A stretch of DNA of 64,000 bases from Choristoneura fumiferana (taxonomy: Eukaryota; Arthropoda; Insecta; Lepidoptera; Tortricidae): assembly GCF_025370935.1 (NCBI RefSeq), contig NC_133477.1, positions 3,431,341 through 3,495,340 of the forward strand, in the 5' to 3' direction. Shown piece by piece: positions 45,833-56,674 of the stretch (position 1 is its first letter; the number at the start of each line of letters is the position of its first letter). Below the pieces are notes generated by a model. It was not told the origin of the DNA. It searched no databases and saw only the letters and a list, made by a program, of their open reading frames with translations. The position numbers and the translations under genes were made by a program.

Positions 45833-46086
45833 ATAATTATGGCTCGCACCTCTGAGTTTTTCGAAATTCATGTGCGGAATTACATTTGAAATTTACCACG
45901 AGCTTTACGGTGAAGGAAAACATCGTGAGGAAACCTGCACAACAAACCTGCGAAGCAATTCAACGGTGTGTGTGAAGTTCCCAATCCGCACTGGGCCCGC
46001 GTGGGAACTACTGCCCAAGCCCTCTTATTCCGAGAGGAGGCCTTTGCCCTGCAGTGGGACTTATATAGGCTGGGATGATGATGATG
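45833..46086 (+). mobile_element. SINE family A, copy 5, 5'-truncated with target duplication
   Basis: Begins just after the tRNA-like head (GGCTCGCACCTCTGAGTTTT) and runs to the tail GATGATGATGATG. ATGGATATTAT occurs at 45822-45832 and 46087-46097, consistent with a truncated reverse-transcription insertion. Confidence 0.85.
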
Positions 46087-46227
46087 ATGGATATTATCAT
46101 TTTAATAGACGATTACTTTGCATTATGACATAACATTGAAATTTTATGTAGGACATGATAGTTAGGTTGTTAAAACAACTGAAATCACATCTAGTTGAAC
46201 TTGGCCGCACAGTCATTTGTTTTGACA

Positions 46228-46465
46228 CACACAACACACAAACATCACGCCTGTATTCCCAAATGGGGTAGGCAGAGCACACGAAACGTTACCGCTTCGG
46301 AGTTACATTTAGCAATTTTAGATTTCAAGTTTTACAAAAACGGTACAATAGTGACAGGTTGCTAGACTGTTGCCTACGGTATACCTTAATATATATCCTC
46401 AGTCGCCTCTTACGACATCCACGGAAGAAATGGAGAGGTGTTATTCTAACCCGACACCACACGTT
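46228..46465 (-). repeat. SINE-like family D, copy 3, full length
   Basis: Minus strand GTGTGGTGTCGGGTTAGAAT, GATGTCGTAAGAGGCGACTG, CCCATTTGGGAATACAGGCG and then a GT-rich tail. Same structure as 23325-23563. Confidence 0.75.
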
Positions 46466-46652
46466 ACACATTTGTTTTGATTGTGTTAAATTGTGATCAA
46501 TTATTTGATTATACATTTTTTTGAAATCTCTATTCTTCTTCCTTGTTTTGTGTGTAGTTATTAGAAGTTAAATCAGTTAAATATTAAATCAAACGGAAAT
46601 AACATTTGATCTGATATTGTTTAAAGCTTTTGCAGCACATAATCTTATTAAC

Positions 46653-46784
46653 CGAGCGACCCAGGCAGACCCCCGTATGCTTATCGTCACCTGTCAGTGA
46701 CCAAAAAAAAAACTCAGTGAGAGCGACTATAGCGCAGATGCGGACAAACTTCGCTAGGCGCTTGGTACACCTCCGGGTCGCTCG
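46653..46784. mobile_element. GC-rich MITE 79 bp upstream of the 46864 exon
   Basis: CGAGCGACCCAGGCAGACC at the left and GGTACACCTCCGGGTCGCTC at the right are imperfect complements. The interior is GC-richer than its surroundings. It lies inside the intron just before the branch-point region of the GH18 exon. Confidence 0.65.
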
Positions 46785-46863
46785 ACGGATAAAAGTATAA
46801 AACCTACGTCCACATTGATAGTGATCGATTAGAAAATTACTGAACCTAATTTGTTTCCCACAG

Positions 46864-47101
46864 GTCGTCTGCTACTACACAAACTGGTCCCAATATCGTA
46901 CCAAGATCGGCAAGTTCACCCCGGAAGATATCCAACCTGATCTCTGCACCCACCTAATCTTCGCCTTCGGATGGCTCAAGAAAGGCAAGCTGAGCTCATT
47001 TGAATCAAACGACGAGACGAAGGATGGCAAAACAGGATTATATGACAGAATTAACGCTTTAAAGAAAGCCAACCCGAAATTGAAGACCCTGCTTGCTATT
47101 G
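46864..47101 (+). CDS. Cht7: Cht7-like chitinase, start of first GH18 domain
   Basis: Exon of 238 nt with acceptor CCCACAG and donor G|GTGAGT. It encodes 79 residues plus one base, beginning VVCYYTNWSQYRTKIGKF. This is the first beta strand of a GH18 chitinase, and the YTNWSQYR stretch is characteristic of the insect group III enzymes. CTHLIFAFGW (about residues 28-37 of the exon) is the second strand, and the exon ends LKTLLAIG, the first half of GH18 conserved region I. The enzyme family hydrolyses beta-1,4 links between N-acetylglucosamine units of chitin and acts in cuticle chitin organisation and turnover. Position directly after the linker suggests domain 1 of the usual two-domain Cht7 protein. 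Phase 1 joins perfectly to the exon at 53659 to give AIGGWSFG. Confidence 0.93.
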
Positions 47102-47399
47102 GTGAGTTTGGTTTTGCAGAATATCATTGCTATTTGTATCGTATCAGTTCGCTTTGTCTTTCGTCTTTTCATAAGTTGAGTTCGCATACTCTTCGCTAGT
47201 CATACCGTAATTTTTGACCGAATCATCGTTTGTCATAATCTTTTCCCACTGAAACCTTAAATTTTTAAATGGTCATCGTATAGAAAACTATAAGTTAGGT
47301 TAGTTTTGTTTTATAACAATTCTGAACAATTATTGGATTCAGAGAAAAAAGAGTTATGGTAAACGATCATTCTGACAAGATTACATTTGGACTTTCAAT
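47102..47399. other. Intron DNA, nothing recognised
   Basis: No recognised element. Confidence 0.35.
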
Positions 47400-47672
47400 A
47401 AGTAAGGTTTTGCAGGCGGAAGGACCTTGTGCAAGGTCCGCCCGGATTGCTACCACCATCTTGCTCGCTAATCCTGCCGTGAAGTAGCAGTGCTTCGGCG
47501 TGGAGAGTGAGACAGCTGGTGAAATTACTGGCACTTGAGGTATCCCATCTTAGGCCTTTAGGTTTGCAACGCATCTGGAACACCCCTAGTGTTGCAGATG
47601 TTTATGGGCGGTGGTGATCTCTTACCATCAGGAGACCCACTTGCTCGTTTGCCATCCAGTCGAATTTAAAAA
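47400..47672 (+). repeat. Family G repeat, full length
   Basis: GGACCTTGTGCAAGGTCCGC (a perfect short palindrome), CCGGATTGCTACCACCATCT, TGAAATTACTGGCACTTGAG, GGTGTTGCAGATG-type core and ACCCACTTGCTCGTTTGCCA, then a poly-A-like end. Minus-strand and partial relatives are at 3150, 33636, 42955, 49385 and 63829. Confidence 0.75.
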
Positions 47673-48431
47673 AAAAGTACCTTTGCGAGCCGATATGGAC
47701 CCCTTGCATAATGTGAATTGCTAAGGAATGTAATTCGCTCCCATCGTCTGTATTTCCATATAAATACTAGGCTCTTCAAGGCTAAAGTGAATAGGCTGTT
47801 ATTGAACCAGATACACCTTTGGCTTCATGTGCACTTTTCGTTAGGTGAAATAGTGGTCAATCATGGGTTAGATTTATGTAAAAAAATGGCAATAATTATC
47901 ATTATCGTCTCTAACCTATGTAAAAATATTCAACTGTTGGTGACAGTGCTCTTCACAGAGTGATTGGGTTTGAGCTGTAGTTCTTACACGGACCAATTGC
48001 AGATTGTAACCTTCACACTCGCAGTTAAACGGCTTCCATTGTGTGTTCAAATTATTTAGTTTCGATAGATGCCTGGGTTCAACTCGCAATTTTATTGTGT
48101 TTTATTGTTATAGGTTAAACACAATAATCATTGTGTAAAGTAGAATATTTCACAATTTTATTTAAACCAACTTTGCTTCAGCAAGCTACCTCAACAATAT
48201 TTTGGAATCCACGAATTTTTGTGCAAAATATTTACCGCTCTCGGAAAATTTTCATTCAAGTTTTCTGGGAATGGTATGCCTTATACTATATATAGGCTAT
48301 TGTGGTGAAGCGGCTTTTGTAAATACTATGTAAAATATGATGTAGGTAAAAGAAGATAAATAGAATTGTTTAACAATTTTTTGTAGGTACTTACACTTTG
48401 AAAATGAAACTACTGTGAGACTTATTCATAT
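47673..48431. other. Intron DNA, nothing recognised
   Basis: No recognised element. Confidence 0.35.
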
Positions 48432-48595
48432 TTAATGAAATAAACAAGATACCTCGCATCTCAAGTCAAGTTTACCTCGACATGTTTCGGTCTAATTCAA
48501 AGCCCTTCCTCTAAGAGCAACGCACCACGAAGAAAAGAAAAACCTACGTACAGGAAGGGCTACAAATTATGAGCTATCCTGGTTTATTTCATTAA
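48432..48595. mobile_element. Fold-back/MITE with 14-bp perfect ends
   Basis: TTAATGAAATAAAC at the left is the exact complement of GTTTATTTCATTAA at the right, extended to about 25 bp with mismatches. The interior has ACCTCGACATGTTTCGGTCT, resembling the CCTCGACGTTTCG motif of the element at 11951. Confidence 0.65.
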
Positions 48596-49606
48596 ATACA
48601 CCTATACTATTATCTGTGATTTATTTAATCACGAACACTAATATAAGAACATACATAACAAGACTGTGAATACTAAGTCTTTACTCTATTCCCCATAACA
48701 GCACTTGTATGGTAATGTTGAAACGATACGCTGCAACCACAGGCTGTCAAACCTGGGTGAAATTTTTACGCGATTAACACTAAATTTAAAACAAAAATGC
48801 ACGACTACCAACCTAACAAATCACTGAAGTAACTCATACTATGGTATAATATATTATTTACAATAGAAAAAACATCTTAAACTAAATGCATAACTGGCAA
48901 TATACTCGTAAGAAACGTATTTTGGATGGTATGAATTTTCTTTAGCTTGATCCCTAGATTTTTTAGTCAGTGTAGTAGTACTGCGTTGGCGAATGCACTA
49001 TAGTCGTGCCTGGGGCATTTTCTCGTTACGCCAGTTGGTCAAGTGTGTGTACTCGAAAACTGTTACATACAAAGACAAAGGCTGTTAGCGTTTTAAGTCA
49101 GAGATTTCTAAAAGAAAATAATATAAAAAAAAAACTAGTCTGGTTTCAATATTAAAATAAAATACGGGTCACTTACAAAATGACGGGAAGGACCCAGTGA
49201 TCAGTGTGTTTTATTAACACTTAGGTATTATGTCTGCATGTCACGGTAATTGTAATTCAAAGGTCTAAATTTATTTCATTGCTAGAATTAAATTTTTTGG
49301 GATAATATTTATTTATATCGAAAAATTATAAAAGACCTTGCGTAACTGAATTACTACGGCCATATTTCTCACTATCTCCCAACATTAAATAACCAACAGT
49401 GAGTGCCTGCGCTGCTGTGTTCAGGTATCAAGTAGTGTAAGATTTCCAGTGAAATTACTGACACAGAGATCTATGTTAGCCCTCTAGGCTGGTAATGCAT
49501 CTCCAATTCCCTAGTGTTGCAATGTCCATGAATGGTGATTCTTACTTGCTATTAGATGAACCATACTCACTCAAATTTCACCTTATTTTATAAAAATAAA
49601 AAATAA
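48596..49606. other. Intron DNA with a worn family G copy
   Basis: 49385-49570 keeps GTGAAATTACTGACACAGAG, TAGCCCTCTAGGCTGGTAAT and CCTAGTGTTGCAATGTCCAT, a decayed family G body. Nothing else was recognised. Confidence 0.45.
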
Positions 49607-50312
49607 CTAGAGGTGAGACGTATTTACTGGAATAGGTTTTGGCTTGGACGCGTGAGTACGCGTTCCCGTCCGCGATTCTTTTAGCGTACGAGTATTTAGG
49701 AGTACGGCGGCTGACACCGTTCCGCCAACTTGAAAACTAGCAATACAAACTGAAATAAAGATGCACAGAAAAAACAGAAAAATAAGACCATCACTGGGAA
49801 TCGAACCCAGGTCCTCGGTAATCCGAGGTCTTATTTTTCTGTTTTTTCTGTGCATCTTTATTTCAGTTTGTATTTTCAATTTAGGTTTTACGGGATGACC
49901 GTAAAAGTAAAAATTTGGAATTGAAATAAAAAATACAAAAAGATTCCAAAAAACCAATCTTAATTATGTACACTTTTTTATTGAAAAATTTATAAAAATT
50001 GCTGACAGTCCTAAGCCTGTATAAAGTATGAAGGGAAGTTTTTAGTCGGTATTTAATATGTTAAAATTAAAAAAATATGAAGCGTGAAGAATGAACTATG
50101 ACGCGGAATTCGGTAGTTCGATATTCGTAAAACTACTAAAACTAGTACGGTTTATACGCAATCACGGGAGCGCATTTACGGGAATCATTTTGTTTACGCA
50201 ATGAGTTAATTACTCGTAGATACTCGTGGACCTAGTCTTTGGATCTAGTCTTTTTGTGGACGCGTACTCGCAAGACTCAGTCTGCGTTTTGTCTAGTACG
50301 TCTCACCTCTAG
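49607..50312. mobile_element. hAT-like non-autonomous element, 706 bp
   Basis: The ends CTAGAGGTGAGACGTA and TACGTCTCACCTCTAG are exact 16-bp complements. TAGAGGTGAGAC ends resemble those of hAT transposons. GGACGCGTGAGTACGCGTTC (left interior) and GGACGCGTACTCGCAAGACT (right interior) are subterminal repeats. No transposase ORF. No clear 8-bp target duplication could be read. Confidence 0.65.
49742..49874. repeat. Perfect 48-bp inverted repeat around a SINE C head
   Basis: The left arm 49742-49789 and the right arm 49827-49874 are exact complements over all 48 bp. The 37-bp loop (GAATCGAACCCAGGTCCTCG...) is a tRNA-like B-box fragment of SINE C and itself contains CCTCGG-TAAT-CCGAGG. The structure lies inside the hAT-like element. 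Confidence 0.95.
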
Positions 50313-50689
50313 GCAGTTGTCTCACCGCCGGCGAGGAAACGATTGGCTATCGACTATTTTCTCGCTCAAGAAACGAACAAAAGATATAAGATCCTGTGTG
50401 AGTAAAAGAGACACATATATTAATAGTTGATCGCTGGCGGTTCACACTGCCGGCGAGAACTCGCTCTTACATCATTTGTCGCAGCGACAAGAGCTAAGAC
50501 TCGCTGAGCTATAAAACTAGCTCAGCGATACTCGCTCAGCGCTGTTAGCTTGGCGGCCGCCCGGCTCGAGCGAGCAGAGCGAGTAATCGCCCGTCGTGCT
50601 CGAACACTCGCTTTTCACTGCTCGCCCACTCGTTTCTAGTTACTTGCTCTGCTCGCTTCTCGCTCATCGTCGGCGGTGGGACAAGTGCC
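50312..50689. mobile_element. GC-rich TIR element abutting the hAT-like element
   Basis: GGCAGTTGTCTCACCGCCGG at the left and CCGGCGG-type CGGCGGTGGGACAAGTGCC at the right are near-complements. The interior is full of GCGAG/CTCGC motifs (CTCGAGCGAGCAGAGCGAGT near 50565). No ORF domain. Confidence 0.65.
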
Positions 50690-51128
50690 CTGAAAATAAC
50701 GTTCCAAACGCCACCAACATCGAAAGCCGCAGCCAGTTTTGACTTCGTAATCGCAATACGAACACAGTTGGCTCTCTAACAATTTTGCATAATGCTATGA
50801 AGTCCGCAGCTCCAGTAGCACGGATAGCCGGCGAGTGCGCCTTTTGCTCGCAAAAGTGATGTCCTAAATCCAGATATCGATAAAAAAATTATAGATAAAA
50901 TTTTACAGTCTTATTTAGCTTTATATATACGTGCTTGTTATATTTATTCGATTCAGTAACGTAATTTAAAGCTAATAAAACGGCGTGGGTTTTATAGCAA
51001 TGCGTAGGTTTTTCTTATTACCTATTTCTGATCACAATAACGTCGGTAGAGCCTGGGCTAGTAAATACTCATTCACCCTAGAGTTGTTGGTATTAAGAAA
51101 ACAAAACGCTAATGGTCTTCCCACTCTA
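50690..51128. other. Intron DNA, nothing recognised
   Basis: No recognised element. Confidence 0.35.
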
Positions 51129-51305
51129 TGGACGTGGAATCGGAAAATGCTGATAGAAAAAACCTTTATGTCTACGCAATAAGAGTGAAAAAGACGTACA
51201 CGAGTCAGCAGGAGTCGGCCAAGCCGATACGAGCCGATACACGACTTTTTAGCTCTTATTACGTTGACATAAAGGTTTTTTTATTGGCTTTTGCCGATTC
51301 CGCGT
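51129..51305. mobile_element. Palindromic MITE with arms of about 54 bp
   Basis: GACGTGGAATCGGAAAATGC at the left pairs with GCTTTTGCCGATTCCGCGTC at the right. AAAAAACCTTTATGTCTACG pairs with GTTGACATAAAGGTTTTTTT. The short loop carries two GCCGATACGA/GCCGATACAC repeats. Confidence 0.75.
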
Positions 51306-51398
51306 CAATAGATGCGGGGGAGATCCTTAATAGTAAATTTTAATTCTTGTATAGACGTCCAGATATTGAAAGACCAGTGTAAATGCTTTGTACGAATT

Positions 51399-51524
51399 TA
51401 AAGCCGAGTTTAGACTTGCAAGAAAAATCGTGCAAGTTGCATTACATTGCGGTGCTCGATTGACCACTACAAACTCGTTGGCTTTACGGCCTCGCTTTTT
51501 CTTGCAAGTCTAAACTCGGCTTTA
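51399..51524. mobile_element. MITE, 126 bp, perfect 29-bp inverted ends
   Basis: TAAAGCCGAGTTTAGACTTG (continuing CAAGAAAAA) is exactly complementary to the right end TTTTTCTTGCAAGTCTAAAC (continuing TCGGCTTTA). Non-coding centre. Confidence 0.9.
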
Positions 51525-52870
51525 GACGCCGGCAACTGATACAGGCGCTGGCAATTTTAGGTTTTAATTGGTCACTTTTAAGAAGTGTTGTTAATTATTT
51601 TAAACATGAGTACCTAAGATAATTGTGTTAAGATATTATATAATCGACAAGTAAAAGCAAGATTTCACGTCAAAATTTAGTGCAAACTTTCAAAACTTAT
51701 CACAATGCCTTAAGGTTAATTTAACATCTTATTTGACATATAAAATGGTGTAACAAAATTTACGATGTCCAATATCAATTACGTAGTTGCTTAAAGTTCA
51801 GTTATATAATTATTATATCGGCATACAATACGGAATCTATTAATATTAAAAAGCAATGCCATTAGTTTATGTTTTCACTAAATATATTTGGCCCCTTTTT
51901 GTGGGGCCCACATTGAACAAAATATAATTTATGTTCTCTGTGGTCCTACAAAAAGTGTCAGTATAGTACGCCTACACACATGCTACAAATTGCTACAAAC
52001 TAAGAAGTATGACAACTGCGCTTCTATTTTTGTTCTTTGTTTGTGTTTTTTATTATTTAAATTCTATATTCTAAAGTAAAATCTTTTCCTTTTTATAGTT
52101 TGATTTTTAGCGTTCCGTAACCAAGGAGTAACAATAATGAAAAATCTACTCTGTGTGTATTATCTGTCTGTAACAAAGCTGTATCTTTTTACCCGTAGTA
52201 GCTTAGGTAGTCATTGGAAAATATCCCAAAGTATCTTTTAGTATTGTGAATAAGTACTATTTAATTGAAAAAAAAAAGCTGCAAATGAAAAAAGCCACCA
52301 AATTTTTATACATTATAAGTACATACCAAAAATACAAGCAGGTAATGATGAAAGAAAGAGTAGGTCGAATTTCATTGCTAGGTTTGAAGCAAAAATTATA
52401 GAAATGAAGCCAAATAAAAGCGTGGAAAATATAATTGTAAAACATAAACTTTTTTTCGGAGTTATTATTTGTGGTACGTAATTCTTCGCATGAAACTGGT
52501 GTTTTTTTATTCGCAGTCTTAACATATCAGCAAGATACCTGTCTTCGTAAATCAGATACAGCATTAAAATTTCCGTTGTTATGCTAACTTTACTTCCGTT
52601 TGCATGCTTAAAAATTGGTCAATTAAAATAGAAAAAAATAATCAACCATCATTGCATGTATGGTTTAATTATCGAAGAATTACTGACCAACTTAGACTTA
52701 TGAATTTATGATGCAACCACTTGACTGAAGCTTTCTACTTTCAAGCAAGGGTTCGCATTTTTTAACAAGTTACGATTATATCGGCAGCTTTAAGTAATCA
52801 ATTTTTTGTAATTGTTAAAGAAGACAGTAAATTACAGTCTATAAATAGAAAAATTGGCAATAATCTTCTA
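51525..52870. other. Intron DNA, one repeat scrap
   Basis: 52095-52220 (TAGCGTTCCGTAACCAAGGA, TCTGTCTGTAACAAAGCTGT) may be a family J remnant. No exon. Confidence 0.35.
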
Positions 52871-52983
52871 TTACATAAGTATCGATGATTTTATTACGCT
52901 AACGTAAGTACTGGAAATTACATAAACTCTAGATTCAATAATGTTCCATCCCATATTCTCTATCTTCCATTGAAAACTATCGA

Positions 52984-53135
52984 TATAAAAAACGACTACA
53001 TCACTATTACATGTGCGACTAAGCCGCCGCGGGTTTCCCACGACACAATTGTCGCCATTTTCACCTATTTTCACGGGAATGTCGGCAAAAACCGCACCCG
53101 TTTCCCTAAGTAGAGCCGTGGCGTAACCGAGCATT
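52984..53135 (-). repeat. GC-richer segment, probable old repeat
   Basis: The minus strand is open for 87 codons from 53134, beginning MLGYATALLRETGAVFADIP. It stands out from its AT-rich surroundings (GCCGCCGCGGGTTTCCCACG). No domain was recognised and it lacks splice-bounded form, so I do not call it a gene. Confidence 0.3.
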
Positions 53136-53658
53136 ATTCGCTTCGTGAAATCAGTTGCGATGTCGACATCGATATTTTTTGTCTCACATCACTTCGTATT
53201 GTTTGGCTGTTTGCGTTACCTAGTTAACCACTCGGATATGTTTGGATAGTTCGTGTAATATAGCTACATACCTATATGATGGATTATTATCGTTATGGAA
53301 TCACCTGTGGGAAAAAGATACTCGAAACTTTCACTAACTGCAATAAGAAGCTACACAAAGTGTTGAAAAATCCCTGTATTTTAATCCACATTATGGCTAC
53401 TGATTACTAATAGGTAGGTACGATACAAGTAGAAAAACAATAAATTCGAAAACTTTATCTTCTTGTGATTCAACTTCCACTTAAATTTTTTTTTTCGAGT
53501 TAAAACATTTTTCCACTATCGTATTGGTAGTAATCAAATCAGTGTAGCTTTAATGTGGGTTAAATTTTAGTACAATATTTTTTAAACACCATGTAGGTAA
53601 AAAAATCGGTCCTTGTATCATTAAAAATACAAATTGACCTTACAATTTTTTCTTTCAG

Positions 53659-53838
53659 GTGGCTGGTCATTCGGTACCCAGAAATTTAAGGAGATGTCGA
53701 CTTCCCGCTACGCAAGACAAACCTTCATCTACTCCGCCATTCCCTATCTGCGCGAGCGCAACTTCGACGGTTTGGACGTCGACTGGGAGTACCCGAAGGG
53801 TGGTGACGACAAGAAGAACTTCGTATTGCTGTTGAAAG
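53659..53838 (+). CDS. Cht7: Cht7-like chitinase, GH18 catalytic-motif exon
   Basis: Exon of 180 nt between TTTCTTTCAG and AAAG|GTAAGT. After completing the split Gly codon it encodes 59 residues beginning GWSFGTQKFKEM and ending KKNFVLLLK plus one base. It completes conserved region I (AIGGWSFG) and contains the catalytic signature FDGLDVDWEYP. The DxxDxDxE aspartates are all present, and the proton-donor Glu codon is at 53787-53789, so this domain is predicted to be active. The exon ends in phase 1, so the next exon must supply two bases. I could not find that exon in the remaining 10 kb. No frameshift or stop is visible in any of the four exons, so the gene looks intact as far as it can be followed. 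Confidence 0.95.
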
Positions 53839-54057
53839 GTAAGTAATTCCAACTTAAAAAAAAAACAAAAGGATACACGTTTTAAATAAAACTTTATACT
53901 AAATACCTTATTTAAAAACTTAATACCTACTATATTAAATCTAAAAAAGCCCCCCATTACATGGTATCCAAAATGCTGGCAGCATTCTCTAGTTGACAAT
54001 TCGTTTAGAGAAATAGCAATCTCCAGTAGTGTCGACCAGGCGCTTTTGCACTTATTT

Positions 54058-54320
54058 TTAACCCCCGACGCAAAAAGAGGGGTGTTATAAAGTTTGACCG
54101 ATATGCGTGTCTGTATGTCTGTGTGTGTGTCTGTCTTTCTGTGGCACCGTAGCTCTTAAACGGGTGGACCGATTTTAATGCAGTTTTATTTATTTGAAAG
54201 CAGGTTTTCTAGTAATGGTTCTTAGACATGTTTCATCAAAATCGATTCCGCCGTTTTTAATATATTGAACTTTGAAGTGACAAAGTCGGGGGTTTTCCAA
54301 CTTTTTGTTGCTTAGGTTAT
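54058..54320 (+). mobile_element. Family F MITE-like repeat, copy 5
   Basis: AACCCCCGACGCAAAAAGAG to AAGTCGGGGGTTTTCCAACT, only 220 bp downstream of the catalytic exon. Confidence 0.8.
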
Positions 54321-54364
54321 TATAGTTATCGAAAAATAAATAAGCATTTAAATGATGAAAAATA

Positions 54365-54470
54365 AAGTAATTAGTACACACACACACACACACAAACATC
54401 ACGCCTGTATTCCCAAATGGGGTAGGCAGAGCACACGAAACTTTACCGCTTCGGGGCCATTTCGCTTGGG
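54365..54470 (-). repeat. SINE-like family D, truncated, with (CA)n
   Basis: (CA)n at 54375-54394, then AACATCACGCCTGTATTCCC, GGGGTAGGCAGAGCACACGA and CTTTACCGCTTCGGGGCCAT, the 3' end of family D on minus. Confidence 0.7.
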
Positions 54471-55371
54471 AGCTTTTATAAGATCTCAAAGTTGTTTTAA
54501 AATTATATCTGGAATAATTAGAAAGAAAACATGTACATATTCACGAAAACAGAAAACCCAACAATATATGTAATTATAATTATTAATCAGACAACACGAA
54601 GGGTACTAGACTACTCGTACAATGATTGCGGTTGTAAATCGGACATTGACTCAGCATAATGCTGAAGCGTTAGAACACCCCAGCGCTGATTTTCAGCCAG
54701 CTCCGTCGGTGATACTCAGACCGCTAAACAGATACAAGTACCTACTACACAAGATTTTTTTTATCGTTGGCACAGCGTGCATTTAAAAAGGAGCTGTTGT
54801 AATTTTTTTCAATTTATTTCGTCAAAAAATTACAAAGAGAATTAAGATAATCTAACTTTAACACGAGCAAAGCCGCAGGCCAAAGTTATACGCGTATAAG
54901 AAGCCTTTACGCGTTCCCCCAATTTCAACGCTAGCGAAGCCGCGGGCAAAAGCTAGTGAACATTGTTTAAGTGCCTTACGTCACTAATTGTATTATTTTC
55001 ACTAACTTCCATCAACCATCAATATCTAATAACTTTTCTTCATACTATTTTCAAAATAATTTAATAAAATTCATATCAACGATATTCCACAGAAAATAAA
55101 CACAGCTAAAAGGCATTATTTATATGCAAAACTAACCCTAGAACTGAAAGTTCAGCAAAACAAACATGCATACAAAAATACACAGCTGCGACCAAAATAC
55201 AAAAACAACGGGCGAGGTAAACATATTTTTTCCAATACGGGTCGAAGCCAAAACACACAATGCCACTTTAAAATCACTTCTCGTATCTAACATTCGTCTT
55301 GAGACGATTTTATTAGAGAAGAAGAACGAGAAATTCATATTAAAGAAACTTTGTTTTTAAAAATGAACTAA
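54471..55371. other. Intron DNA with Helitron-like 3' ends
   Basis: 54855-54960 holds CGAGCAAAGCCGCAGGCCAA and GCTAGCGAAGCCGCGGGCAA + AAGCTAGT, a family H 3' end. 54683-54700 has GCGCTGATTTTCAGCC. The rest shows nothing recognised. Confidence 0.5.
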
Positions 55372-55600
55372 AAGAATTACCTTCCTCGCCCGCGACCTTA
55401 TGATAGTTAAGTTTATGCAAAATATGCGTGTTCATGCAGTTCCTCCACCTCCATACTGTAAGAACCCACACAAATCACACAAACCCATCTATCACCACCA
55501 CCTAACTACACTGACGCGTTTCGAACCCACCCAGAGCTCATCTTCAGAGCAAAACAACCGTACACCATGCTACTAAACGTTAGACTTACAAACCACAACA
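55372..55600. mobile_element. Family K element, copy 3
   Basis: CTCGCCCGCGACCTTATGAT, ATGCGTGTTCATGCAGTTCC, CTGACGCGTTTCGAACCCAC and CAGAGCTCATCTTCAGAGCA in the same order as copy 1. Confidence 0.7.
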
Positions 55601-55884
55601 ACCGTTTTAATTTGTCGATGCTTTTGTATCATTTTTTACGTTTTTATCAATGCAACTCCGATGGGCTAATATTTCAAGCAAGTTCTCTCAAACCCTCCCG
55701 ATCGAAGCAGGGTTCATTTTAAAACGTATCTCGAATCGCAATATCTGCGACCGACGCTTCTAAATATCAGCAAGCAATCACAAAGCACTTATTACTGGAG
55801 TGGGCAAAAAAGATCTCGGGCAACCTCGTTGGACAAGTTTTCTTCCTTGCGTGCTTCGAATTAATTCATGGCAATTTTGTTATT

Positions 55885-56070
55885 CAAATTCAAATTCAAA
55901 TCATTTATTCAGTAAATAGGCCGCAATGTGACCTTTTACAAGCTATTTTTTAAACTACCAGCACTTTCGGAAACACCATCATTGCCAAGAAGAATGCGCC
56001 GCAAGAAACTTGGCAGAAAGTCATTTTTTCAAAATAAAATAATTACAAATAAAATACTTACACCACAGTA
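55885..56070 (-). mobile_element. Retroelement 3' end family M
   Basis: Minus strand: TGCCAAGTTTCTTGCGGCGC, TGATGGTGTTTCCGAAAGTG, CTGAATAAATGATTTGAATT and TTGAATTTGAAT tail. AATAAA directly before a TTTGAA tail marks a LINE 3' end. Confidence 0.65.
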
Positions 56071-56674
56071 TAAAATTAAAGAAAAAATGACAAAAAAAGA
56101 ATAATAATACAGGGATGTATTGTATGGGGTTCCTTAGTTACAAAACTAAACACTAACTTTATCTACGTTCAGTGGAAGTTCAGAATGCTTCCACCGTCAT
56201 AAAATATATATATTTTGATATGTCTATACGAGTCGGTTGTATGATAAGTATTGCTACGATTAAAAATTAAAAAAAACTTATTAAGGACATGAAATAGTCC
56301 CAAAACAGGAAAATTTGGCGCAAAAAAGTCATATAAAAAAATAGTTCAATAAATAAATTGTATTGCAAAAGTAAGTTGAAATCGACTCTCGTTATTAAGT
56401 GCTCTGTGCGAACAACAGACATCGCACCGCACAGGTGCAGTGTGGCACAGCTGTATCCCGGGCAAAGATACTGGAAATTGATACTGACTAAAATAGAGGG
56501 ATTTCAGTAGTAGGTTTACAAATAAAGGGGCACCCACATGTCACTTTGGTCCAGAAAAGCTTTATAGAAATTAAATCATAATCTTTAAGTGTGGACAACT
56601 TAAATTAAATAGCATGCATTACATTTTCTAGCATTATAGATGAGATGGCCTTAAAAAAATTATATCCCACTTCC
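56071..56674. other. Intron DNA, nothing recognised
   Basis: No recognised element. Confidence 0.35.

Noticed and set aside
52871..53134. 87-codon minus-strand ORF as a gene
   Set aside because: It starts like a protein but has no domain or splice structure and probably reflects an old GC-richer repeat.
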